DNA of 47,736 bases, from contig PSRI01000065.1 in the NCBI GenBank assembly GCA_003175935.1, positions 1 through 47,736 of the forward strand, in the 5' to 3' direction. Origin of the DNA: Bacteroidota bacterium. Its GTDB lineage: Bacteria; Bacteroidota; Bacteroidia; Chitinophagales; Chitinophagaceae. Positions 25,341 to 31,223 of this stretch are shown piece after piece. The translations under genes were made by a program, and so were the position numbers. Below the pieces are notes generated by a model. It ran no database searches, had not been told where the DNA came from, and saw only the letters and a program-made list of their open reading frames with translations. Numbering within the stretch: position 1 is the first letter of the stretch; each line of letters opens with the position of its first letter.

Positions 25341-26387
25341 ATGAGGAAGTACTTTCTGATTTTCACCATTGCATCAATGGCCTTTTCATGCCTTGAAAAT
25401 AGCAATAGTAATAATGACGAAATTTTTGCAGGCCAAATGCCAAATTTGGTAAAGGACAGTAAAGGCAATGTTCATTTGGTTTATGGAAGCGGAGACAGCA
25501 TTTTTTACAACTATTCATTGGATAATGGGAGATCTTTTTCGCCACCAATTCTTGTAGGTATTCTCCCAAAACTTGCAGCCTCGCATATGAGAGGGCCACA
25601 AATTGCGGCGGGATCAAATGGTGTGATAATAACTGCCTGTAATAATATCGGCAACATTTTTTCATACTCGAAAGACCAATCCGGAAATTGGTCGGAACCC
25701 GTTAGAGTAAATGACATCGATTCGATCGCAAAGGAAAATTTAATGGCACTCTCTGCCAATTCCAATAATGCTTTTGCTGTGTGGCTTGATCTTAGGGATG
25801 GACACAATAGAATCTATGGAGCAAAATCAACTGACGGTGGAAAATCGTGGTCGAAAAATATTTTAGTTTATGCCTCACCTGATACAACTGTGTGCGAATG
25901 TTGTAAACCTTCAGTAATTGTAAACGGAAATAATGTTTTTGTGATGTTCCGCAATTGGCTAAATGGCAACCGGGATCTTTATCTGGTTCAATCCAAAGAT
26001 GGTGGAAATATATTCGGTCAGGCGCAAAAATTAGGCACCGGGAGTTGGCCATTAAATGGTTGCCCTATGGACGGAGGCGGACTTGCGATCAATGACAAAG
26101 ACATTCCTGAAACAGTCTGGAATCGCAAAGGTGTTATATATGCTTGTGAATTAGGGAAAGAAGAAAAAAAATTAGGCGAAGGAAGAAATTGCACAATTGA
26201 ACTTGTGAACGGCAAAAATGTGTATGCCTGGGTTGAAGATGGAAATGTAGTTGTACTAAAACCACAGGGCATTAAATCAAAATTGGGAAAAGGGCAATTG
26301 CCAGTATTAAAAGGTGTAGATAAAGAACACGTACTTTGCATTTGGGAAAATGATAAAAAAATCCACAAAGCAATTATAGAAATATAA
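25341..26387 (+). CDS. Sialidase-like beta-propeller lipoprotein
   Basis: The 348-aa protein has a lipoprotein signal IFTIASMAFSC (cysteine near residue 17). The body is a sialidase/BNR-type propeller, with Asp boxes such as YSLDNGRSFSPP, KSTDGGKSWSKN and QSKDGGNIFGQA. Two cysteine motifs stand out: CECCKPS at about residues 184-190 and NGCPMDGGG near 240. The catalytic set of true sialidases (Arg triad, Tyr/Glu) is not evident, so glycan cleavage is doubtful and the cysteines suggest metal or redox binding. A weak hairpin (AATATTC, 25309-25315, with GAATATT, 25325-25331) precedes the start. Confidence 0.78.
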   Translation: MRKYFLIFTIASMAFSCLENSNSNNDEIFAGQMPNLVKDSKGNVHLVYGSGDSIFYNYSLDNGRSFSPPILVGILPKLAASHMRGPQIAAGSNGVIITACNNIGNIFSYSKDQSGNWSEPVRVNDIDSIAKENLMALSANSNNAFAVWLDLRDGHNRIYGAKSTDGGKSWSKNILVYASPDTTVCECCKPSVIVNGNNVFVMFRNWLNGNRDLYLVQSKDGGNIFGQAQKLGTGSWPLNGCPMDGGGLAINDKDIPETVWNRKGVIYACELGKEEKKLGEGRNCTIELVNGKNVYAWVEDGNVVVLKPQGIKSKLGKGQLPVLKGVDKEHVLCIWENDKKIHKAIIEI

Positions 26388-26483
26388 AATCTCAAAATCC
26401 TTCGGGTGCAATAGATTTAACTTGCTCAAATGTCACCGGAATAAGAATTTTATTTGGGTAATGCTTTACTTTGTTTTTATTCT

Positions 26484-26918
26484 TTACCTGGCGTTATTGT
26501 ACCCCACCTTTTTAATTTCACTTATTTGAACTACAGGCTGAATGTTTGTATAATTCTTAATGTCATTGATCACTGCATCTCTGTTTTGTGCGATTGCTTT
26601 ATTGTATTCACCTACATCAGTAATATAAAAATAACCTACAGCTACATATGTAGGTTTGTCGTTAGGTGTTCTGCCGCTTATTCCTTTATCAATCTCATAA
26701 AATCTTAAATTTTTGCCTAAAAATCCAGCCACCATTGGCATGTGCTTTTTTTCATAATAGTCCATGTCAAAGGTTTTATCGTCCCCACCGGGATAAAGTA
26801 TTGTCACTTTGAACATTCCAACTTCAGGCGCGGATGAGTTTTTCATTTGACTTGTTTTGCAGCTTATTAAACTTGTAATGACGAAAACCAGCAATAAGAG
26901 ATTTTTTTGAGTTGACAT
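26484..26918 (-). CDS. EthD-domain lipoprotein
   Basis: The 144-aa protein has a lipoprotein signal LLVFVITSLISC (cysteine near residue 20), then an EthD ferredoxin-like domain: FKVTILYPGGDDKTFDMDYY, EKKHMPMVAGFLG, and a terminal QPVVQISEI strand. EthD-domain proteins take part in oxidative breakdown pathways or act as binders; the exported form is less usual. It converges on the sialidase-like gene, with 96 bp between and no clear terminator. Confidence 0.86.
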   Translation of the reverse strand: MSTQKNLLLLVFVITSLISCKTSQMKNSSAPEVGMFKVTILYPGGDDKTFDMDYYEKKHMPMVAGFLGKNLRFYEIDKGISGRTPNDKPTYVAVGYFYITDVGEYNKAIAQNRDAVINDIKNYTNIQPVVQISEIKKVGYNNAR

Positions 26919-27150
26919 ATTTATTGGGTTTAAATATTATTTTGCACCACAAATAAATCCAATTATCACCAAAGATAGCTTTCCCAGTTTGTGTTGGATT
27001 CGTATTTTTTGTAACAAGACAAGATCAATTGTATTATGATATTATCTATTCGGCTTTAAGAATAAATGGGTAGCTCCATGATGGTCATTACTTGATTAAT
27101 TAAAGCTTGAAAGGATCTTAGAATTTTACCCCCTTTCGCACAGAATCCAT

Positions 27151-27158
27151 TACTTTTG
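27151..27158 (+). promoter_or_regulatory. Promoter -7 box TACTTTTG before the tRNA region
   Basis: A TAnnTTTG match 12 bp upstream of the interrupted tRNA copy and 102 bp upstream of the intact tRNA-Arg. A transcript from it would carry the interrupted copy as a 5' leader of the tRNA precursor. Confidence 0.5.
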
Positions 27159-27170
27159 CCCTCCGCTTTT

Positions 27171-27231
27171 GGCCCCGTAGTTCAATGCCCGCCCGTACCG
27201 AACGGCACGTTCGGGCGGGGATAGAATAGAA
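27171..27231 (+). pseudogene. Partial tRNA-Arg copy interrupted by a palindrome
   Basis: GGCCCCGTAGTTCAATG (27171-27187) and ATAGAATAGAA (27221-27231) together equal the first 28 nt of the intact tRNA-Arg at 27261. Between them, inside the D loop, lies a 33-bp GC-rich hairpin. The 3' part of the tRNA (anticodon onward) is absent from this copy, so it is a truncated duplicate. Confidence 0.85.
27187..27219. repeat. GC-rich palindromic element inside tRNA fragment
   Basis: Inner arms CCGAACG (27198-27204) and CGTTCGG (27208-27214) with a GCA loop; outer arms CCCGC (27188-27192) and GCGGG (27215-27219), with a CCGTA bulge. It looks like an insertion, because removing it rejoins tRNA sequence exactly. 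Confidence 0.8.
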
Positions 27232-27260
27232 TAATTTTTGAAAGTGTATTTGAAATAATT

Positions 27261-27332
27261 GGCCCCGTAGTTCAATGGATAGAATAGAAGTTTCCTAAAC
27301 TTTAGATACAGGTTCGATTCCTGTCGGGGCTA
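27261..27332 (+). tRNA. tRNA-Arg(CCT)
   Basis: A full cloverleaf of 72 nt. Acceptor GGCCCCG (27261-27267) pairs with CGGGGCT (27325-27331) with a G-U at the first pair; D stem GTTC/GAAT; anticodon stem GAAGT/ACTTT with loop TTCCTAA giving anticodon CCT (reads AGG, Arg); variable loop AGAT; T stem ACAGG/CCTGT with loop TTCGATT; discriminator A. The 3' CCA is not encoded. It is followed by a terminator. Confidence 0.93.
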
Positions 27333-27336
27333 CTCC

Positions 27337-27380
27337 GCCCGCCGAAATTGCAATTAGCAAAAAGGCGGGCTTTTATTTTA
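27337..27380 (+). terminator. Terminator of the tRNA-Arg transcript
   Basis: Stem GCCCGCC (27337-27343) and GGCGGGC (27364-27370), then TTTTATTTTA. It starts 5 bp after the tRNA. Confidence 0.8.
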
Positions 27381-27452
27381 AGAACTTTTAATTGTTTCGT
27401 CAGGACTTTCTTCAAATAATTAATTGGTGACTAAACTAATTTCATGTTCTCG

Positions 27453-27475
27453 CCTGGCTGCACCGGGCAGACAGG
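27453..27475. repeat. Imperfect GC-rich palindrome
   Basis: CCTG-G-CTGC and GCAG-A-CAGG form a 9-bp stem with one mismatch and a 5-nt loop. It is similar in character to the other palindromes in the window. Confidence 0.45.
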
Positions 27476-27635
27476 AATTCCTCGGGGCCACAGATCTGTC
27501 GCTTTAGAGCTATAAGTAACGAAAAGATTGCTTGTCGCGGTTCTTTCTCGAAGATGTACCTTGACTTTTGCGGAAAACTCAATTATGCCTCAGTTTTAAA
27601 TTTTTGTAATTTCAGTGTCCCAAAATTCACTGCGC

Positions 27636-27980
27636 ATGGAATACTCAGAACTTGACCACCTGAATGACAAGGACCCGGTTGTTCCTGCCATATATGGGCG
27701 ACTAATTAAAGAACTTCAAACGTTTGGGCCATTAAAAATAGAACCGAAGAAAACCAGTATTCATCTGGCTAACAGATTTGGGTTCGCTGGCGTTTACACA
27801 AGAAAAGACTATATAAACCTGGAGGTCCACCTTAATTATAAACTAAGCGGCAAGCGGGTATCCAAAGTAGAGCAGGCATCAACCAATCGTTTCCATCATA
27901 CAATTAAACTTTCCTCTGTAAAAGACGTAGATAAAGAATTGCTGACCTGGTTGAGAGAAGCATACGAACTTAAAAAATAA
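27636..27980 (+). CDS. DUF5655 domain protein
   Basis: ATG 27636 gives 114 aa; a GTG at 27615 would add seven residues. The DUF5655 pattern is clear: IYGRLIKELQTFGPLKIEPK with KTSIHLANRFGFAGVYTRKD, YINLEVHLNYKL, then NRFHHTIKLSSVKDVDKELL and WLREAYELKK. Family members are small and cytosolic, of unknown function, and are often found as stand-alone genes or joined to predicted nucleic-acid or transport-type proteins. The gene is solitary, between the tRNA and hsp20. Confidence 0.85.
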   Translation: MEYSELDHLNDKDPVVPAIYGRLIKELQTFGPLKIEPKKTSIHLANRFGFAGVYTRKDYINLEVHLNYKLSGKRVSKVEQASTNRFHHTIKLSSVKDVDKELLTWLREAYELKK

Positions 27981-28248
27981 CTACAGAAATATTCCCCTGT
28001 GCCCGGCCTTGATTGCTAGGTGCTATGGTTTGCGGACTGCTTCCTAATTAAGTGAATTGCCATTCATTTTTCGATGATGAATCATCGGAAGTATCAGGCA
28101 ATGTCTTGTTTAGCCCCTGGAATAATAAAGACAGTATTCATTTCAAATCTGAATTTTTTTCAGTCTCCTTGAAATCCTGACATTTCAAAAGGTCAAAATT
28201 TCATTAACTCCCGGACTGGCACAAAAGCTGATTGCGATTTTTAAAAAA

Positions 28249-28254
28249 AGGAGG
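28249..28254 (+). promoter_or_regulatory. Full Shine-Dalgarno AGGAGG before hsp20
   Basis: AGGAGG lies 5 bp upstream of ATG 28260. Most genes in this window have no such site, as usual in Bacteroidota, so this one is notable and fixes the start. Confidence 0.75.
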
Positions 28255-28259
28255 TCTGT

Positions 28260-28727
28260 ATGACAAACACAATTGCAAAAAGAAACAATGGCCAGACGTA
28301 CAGTGATTTTGGAAATGTGGTTGACAACCTCTTCCAGAATAGTTTAAGGCGTTTTTTTGACGGCAATTTCTGGGAAGCCGAAAATCAACTCAATGCAGGA
28401 TCTGTTCCGGTCAACATCCGCGAAACAGAGCAACAGTATGAACTTGATGTTATTGCACCGGGATGCAGGAAAGAAGATTTCTCGATCCGGGTAGATAACA
28501 ACGTACTGACAATTTCGCTGACAAAAAAACAAGCATCAGAACAGAAAGAGAAGTCAGGCTGGGTAAGAAATGAATTTGTGCAACAAGCTTTCAGCAGGAG
28601 TTTTACGCTCGACGAAACTGTAGACACGAATAAGATCAATGCGACTTATTCAGATGGGATACTCCATGTAGGGTTGGGTAAGAATGAAAAAGCCCGCATG
28701 CTTAGTCGCCAGATTGAAGTGAAATAA
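28260..28727 (+). CDS. Small heat-shock protein, Hsp20/alpha-crystallin family
   Basis: The 155-aa protein has the alpha-crystallin domain at about residues 48-140: VPVNIRETEQQYELDVIAPG, CRKEDFSIRVDNNVLTISL, then the FSRSFTLDETVDTNKINATY block and GILHVGLGKNE, followed by the short C-terminal tail. An ATP-independent chaperone holding unfolded proteins in the cytosol. Its AGGAGG site suggests strong translation. The last of a 279-bp AT-rich upstream stretch has no recognised promoter. It is followed 24 bp later by a small unknown gene. Confidence 0.93.
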   Translation: MTNTIAKRNNGQTYSDFGNVVDNLFQNSLRRFFDGNFWEAENQLNAGSVPVNIRETEQQYELDVIAPGCRKEDFSIRVDNNVLTISLTKKQASEQKEKSGWVRNEFVQQAFSRSFTLDETVDTNKINATYSDGILHVGLGKNEKARMLSRQIEVK

Positions 28728-28751
28728 CTGTCATTGATTGTCTGCACGTTC

Positions 28752-29042
28752 ATGAATAAACGCTATACCATACGGGTAACGATGCGATGCGAACAGGATG
28801 CGGAATGCATTGCAACATTCAATCTCGGTCGAAACGGAAAGCTTGCATACGAGTTGTTTCGCAAGCTAAATGGTAATCCGGAGGTAACCGAAAAAGATCC
28901 GTTGCAAATGGAATTCATCGAAATGCAAAATGAATTACCATTAATTGTAGATATTATTTCGTGTACGCTGGCAGAAATTGGTGAAAACTCAAAATTGATT
29001 ACGAGAGAATTATTTAAATCAAAATTGTTATTCACTGATTAA
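28752..29042 (+). CDS. Small conserved-looking protein downstream of hsp20
   Basis: ATG 28752 gives 96 aa (a TTG six codons upstream is an alternative). It begins MNKRYTIRVTMRCEQDAECI, runs through ATFNLGRNGKLAYELFRKL, PLQMEFIEMQNELPL and ends with IGENSKLITRELFKSKLLF. Strand-helix composition and charged surface point to a soluble cytosolic fold. I do not recognise the family. The 24-bp gap after hsp20 suggests co-transcription and perhaps a stress role. Confidence 0.6.
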   Translation: MNKRYTIRVTMRCEQDAECIATFNLGRNGKLAYELFRKLNGNPEVTEKDPLQMEFIEMQNELPLIVDIISCTLAEIGENSKLITRELFKSKLLFTD

Positions 29043-29052
29043 TTCCTGAACT

Positions 29053-29169
29053 ATGAGACAATTTATAAACTGCATGCTTTTGCAGCCGATCAAAAAAATA
29101 GTGAAAAAGATCCGCAACAGAAACAATAGTGATGATGACATATTTAATCATCCGTACGCAATTCATTAG
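29053..29169 (+). CDS. Possible 38-aa peptide
   Basis: ATG 29053 to TAG 29167-29169 encodes MRQFINCMLLQPIKKIVKKI then RNRNNSDDDIFNHPYAIH. It lies 10 bp after the 28752 gene and before the operon terminator. An amphipathic basic N-terminal helix and an acidic tail are visible. With such a short length, chance cannot be excluded. Confidence 0.3.
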   Translation: MRQFINCMLLQPIKKIVKKIRNRNNSDDDIFNHPYAIH

Positions 29170-29194
29170 TGCAATAAAAGGTTGACTTCGTAAG

Positions 29195-29226
29195 TCCCTC
29201 CTTGTCCGGAGGGATTTCTTTTTTAT
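29195..29226 (+). terminator. Terminator of the hsp20 operon
   Basis: Stem TCCCTCC (29195-29201) and GGAGGGA (29208-29214), then TTTCTTTTTTATT. The rest of 29043-29395 holds nothing recognised besides the possible 38-aa peptide. Confidence 0.85.
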
Positions 29227-29395
29227 TGCTGCCGGTGAGGGAGTCCAGTTTATTCTACGCAACTTGCTCTGAGTAAATAAAGACGGACTTTTTAGGGCTT
29301 CACTTTCTCATTCAAAATTTAGAATATCTAGCTATGAAGCAGGCAAAATTGTTGAGTTGTCAAATTCCTTACCTTACAGATTCATCCATCACAAA

Positions 29396-29851
29396 ATGAA
29401 AAAAACAATCTTATTCTTTGGCTTATCAATTTTATGTATTGGTGCATTTGCTCAAAACGCTTCGCGAAAAACTGCAATACTAAACCACGTTGCTTTGTAC
29501 GTGGTGAACCTCGAAAAAAGTACGGCTTTCTATAAGGACATTATTCATCTGGACACTATTCCGGAACCATTCCACGATGGAAAACACACATGGTTCAAAG
29601 TTGGCGACCACAGCCATTTGCATATTATACAGGGAGCTTCATCTGTTGTTCCTCATGACAAAAACACTCACATATGTTTCAGCGTTCCTTCCGTAGAAGA
29701 ATTCATCACCATTCTCAGGAAAAATAATTTGCCCTTCGAAAATTGGGCCGGAGAGAAAAATACTTTTACGCTTAGGGTTGATGGTGTAAAACAGGTTTAC
29801 CTGCAGGATCCCGATGGTTTTTGGGTAGAAGTGAATGACGATAAGTATTAA
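29396..29851 (+). CDS. Exported VOC (glyoxalase/bleomycin-resistance-fold) protein
   Basis: ATG 29396 gives 151 aa with a signal peptide MKKTILFFGLSILCIGAFAQ; a TTG at 29357 is less likely. The VOC fold is plain: ILNHVALYVVNLEKSTAFYK, then KHTWFKVGDHSHLHIIQG, HICFSVPSVEEFITILR and the final VYLQDPDGFWVEVND. Metal-binding positions are H (NHVAL), H (SHLHI) and E (WVEV). Such proteins can be lyases, dioxygenases or binders; an exported version is uncommon. The last codons overlap a repeat (29846-29876). Confidence 0.87.
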   Translation: MKKTILFFGLSILCIGAFAQNASRKTAILNHVALYVVNLEKSTAFYKDIIHLDTIPEPFHDGKHTWFKVGDHSHLHIIQGASSVVPHDKNTHICFSVPSVEEFITILRKNNLPFENWAGEKNTFTLRVDGVKQVYLQDPDGFWVEVNDDKY

Positions 29852-29876
29852 GTGTTGAGTACTTAGTATAGAGACT
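29846..29876. repeat. 31-bp repeat, copy B
   Basis: Matches 17741-17771 (TATTAAGT, GAGTACT, AGTAT, AGACT in order). It covers the final codon and stop of the VOC gene. Confidence 0.6.
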
Positions 29877-29908
29877 ACGATGAATTGCGAGCAGCAAACA
29901 GAATACTT

Positions 29909-30013
29909 TCAACAACTTTCAACCTCCAACCCTCAACAAACCTTAAACCTTCAACCTTGAACAAACCTTCAACCTTGAACAAACCTTCAACTTTCAGCTT
30001 TCAACCTTCAACT
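29909..30013. repeat. C/A-rich tandem repeat (CAACCTT)
   Basis: Low-complexity stretch of CAACCTT/CAACTTT units. Two exact 18-bp units CCTTCAACCTTGAACAAA occupy 29948-29965 and 29966-29983. It ends directly at the -7 box of the TPR gene. Confidence 0.8.
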
Positions 30014-30018
30014 TTGCG

Positions 30019-30026
30019 TATCTTTG
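30019..30026 (+). promoter_or_regulatory. Promoter -7 box TATCTTTG
   Basis: Exact TAnnTTTG match, 20 bp upstream of the TPR gene ATG at 30046. The -33 region falls inside the tandem repeat and has no TTG at the expected place. Confidence 0.55.
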
Positions 30027-30045
30027 CATTCCCAAAAAACTCTCT

Positions 30046-30696
30046 ATGAAGTTTTATAATCTGATTATTAAGTATCGTTTGTGGCTGGGGGCATTGTTTT
30101 TAGTGGCAGGTATACTTGTAAATATATCCTCATCCTTTTGGCCCGCATTCCCTTTGTATCTCGTTGCGTTGATCGCTGTTGTCACCCATTTTTTATTCGG
30201 ACCCATGCGCCTCATCCAGGAGCATATGGAATCTGGCGACCTGGAAGGAGCTCAAAAAGTCCTGGACTCCATTTGGTTTCCCAATCTTCTAATAAAGCCC
30301 GTAAGAAGCGTTTTCTATTTTCTTCAGTCGAACCTGGCTCTTTTCAAGCAGGATTATGATTCCGCAGAAACCATGATGAAGAAAAGTCTGAGTCTTGGAA
30401 TGCCCATGAAAGAAACGGAAGGGGCCGCTTATTTCCAGCTTGGCACTATCTACATGCAGAAAAACAACATGAAGCAGGCGGAAGAATACGTGAGAAAGGC
30501 GATTCGTGCAGGCTTGCCGGATAAGGAAAATACTGCTGCTGCCTATCTGCAAATGTGCCAGATCTTTATGAACAAAAGAGAGTTCAGGGCCGCTAAAGAT
30601 TATTTTAGAAAAGCGAAAGAGCAAAAGCCAACAACCCCACAGGTGGTTGACCAGATCAAGCAGATAGAAAAATACATCTCCAGAATACCCGGCTAA
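30046..30696 (+). CDS. TPR protein with two N-terminal membrane helices
   Basis: The 216-aa protein has two hydrophobic segments, at about residues 10-28 and 34-52 (LWLGALFLVAGILVNI, FPLYLVALIAVVTHFLF). TPR units follow at about 58-200: AETMMKKSLSLGMPM, EGAAYFQLGTIYMQKNN, MKQAEEYVRKAIRAGLP, AAAYLQMCQIFMNKREFRAA. It is a protein-interaction scaffold at the membrane; the partner is unknown. A -7 box and the tandem repeat precede it, and a terminator follows. Confidence 0.83.
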   Translation: MKFYNLIIKYRLWLGALFLVAGILVNISSSFWPAFPLYLVALIAVVTHFLFGPMRLIQEHMESGDLEGAQKVLDSIWFPNLLIKPVRSVFYFLQSNLALFKQDYDSAETMMKKSLSLGMPMKETEGAAYFQLGTIYMQKNNMKQAEEYVRKAIRAGLPDKENTAAAYLQMCQIFMNKREFRAAKDYFRKAKEQKPTTPQVVDQIKQIEKYISRIPG

Positions 30697-30724
30697 TCTA
30701 AGTTATAAGGTGAAATATATTTAA

Positions 30725-30749
30725 AGGCGACTCGGGTCGTCTTTTTTTA
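30725..30749 (+). terminator. Terminator of the TPR gene
   Basis: Stem AGGCGAC (30725-30731) and GTCGTCT (30736-30742, one G-U pair) with loop TCGG, followed by TTTTTTT. It lies 28 bp after the stop. Confidence 0.8.
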
Positions 30750-30770
30750 TGGTGATTCTGCAAATTCCCG

Positions 30771-30915
30771 ACGCCAGGGCGCTAAGTCCGCCTGCCGGCG
30801 GATCGCAAAGACGCGAAAAAGGAAAGCGGCTTTGCGCACCTTTGTGACTTTGCCTGCTGCGCCTTCGCGAATCTATAGCGAAGCAAGGCCCGAATGATTC
30901 GTTCAGGCGGGCGTG
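30771..30915. repeat. GC-rich mosaic repeat, GCGTCTTTGC family
   Basis: Holds ACGCCAGGGCGCTAAG, then hairpin TCCGCC-TGCC-GGCGGA (30787-30802) set inside what otherwise reads AAG|TCGCAAAGACGC. Further along are CTTTGCCTGC, the CTTCGCGAATCTATAGCGAAG hairpin shared with 17812-17832, and a GCCCGAATGATTCGTTCAGG palindrome at 30889-30914. Confidence 0.75.
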
Positions 30916-30925
30916 AAACCAAAAT

Positions 30926-30955
30926 AAAAAGCCGCCCGTTGAAGCGGACGGCTTT
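30926..30955. terminator. GC hairpin with A/T flanks
   Basis: AGCCG-c-CCG and CGG-a-CGGCT form a stem around TTGAAG, with AAAAA on the left and TTT on the right. It could terminate in either direction or be part of the repeat mosaic. Confidence 0.4.
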
Positions 30956-31211
30956 CGCATTTTCAAAAAGCCGATGAAGTTTAATGGTTAATGGCTCTTT
31001 GAAAAATACATATTCACAAAACCACAAAACAAAGAAGCAATTAAATAACTATTGAGCTTTTGTTTGGCGTTAACAGCGGCCCAACTGAGCGCAATTTATT
31101 GAAGGATAATACGCTGAACAATACCACTTAGTGGTTAGTAAAAGCAATCGATTACATGAAATTTTCCCTGGGTAAATGGGTAGTTTACAGCTGCTCTTTC
31201 CAATAATCAGT

Positions 31212-31219
31212 TAACTTTG
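31212..31219 (+). promoter_or_regulatory. Promoter -7 box TAACTTTG abutting the helicase ATG
   Basis: Exact TAnnTTTG match whose last base is 5 nt before ATG 31224. A transcript from it would begin at or near the A of the ATG, meaning a leaderless mRNA. No TTG is seen at the -33 distance. Confidence 0.45.
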
Positions 31220-31223
31220 ATCA

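Larger units (their letters stand above)
26919..27635. other. Long intergenic region carrying tRNA-Arg and repeats
   Basis: About 700 bp without a protein gene. It holds a promoter box, the interrupted partial tRNA copy, the intact tRNA-Arg and its terminator, and a further imperfect palindrome at 27453-27475. I see nothing recognisable in 26940-27120 or in 27480-27635. Confidence 0.7.
30697..31223. other. Intergenic region with terminator and palindromic repeats
   Basis: 527 bp holding the TPR-gene terminator, a GC-rich mosaic of palindromes (30771-30955) and, at its end, a -7 box for the helicase gene. Apparent frames within the GC-rich part are artefacts of the repeat. Nothing was recognised in 30960-31200. 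Confidence 0.7.

Noticed and set aside
27171-27231. A second functional tRNA with an intron
   Set aside because: The copy lacks the anticodon loop, T arm and 3' acceptor strand, and the insert lies in the D loop, so it cannot mature into a tRNA.
29909-30013. CRISPR-like array
   Set aside because: Units are contiguous and low-complexity, without spacers; no cas genes nearby.
30721-31027. Minus-strand frames of about 81 codons
   Set aside because: They run through the GC-rich palindromic mosaic and terminator; composition is that of the repeat and no start or family signal is present.
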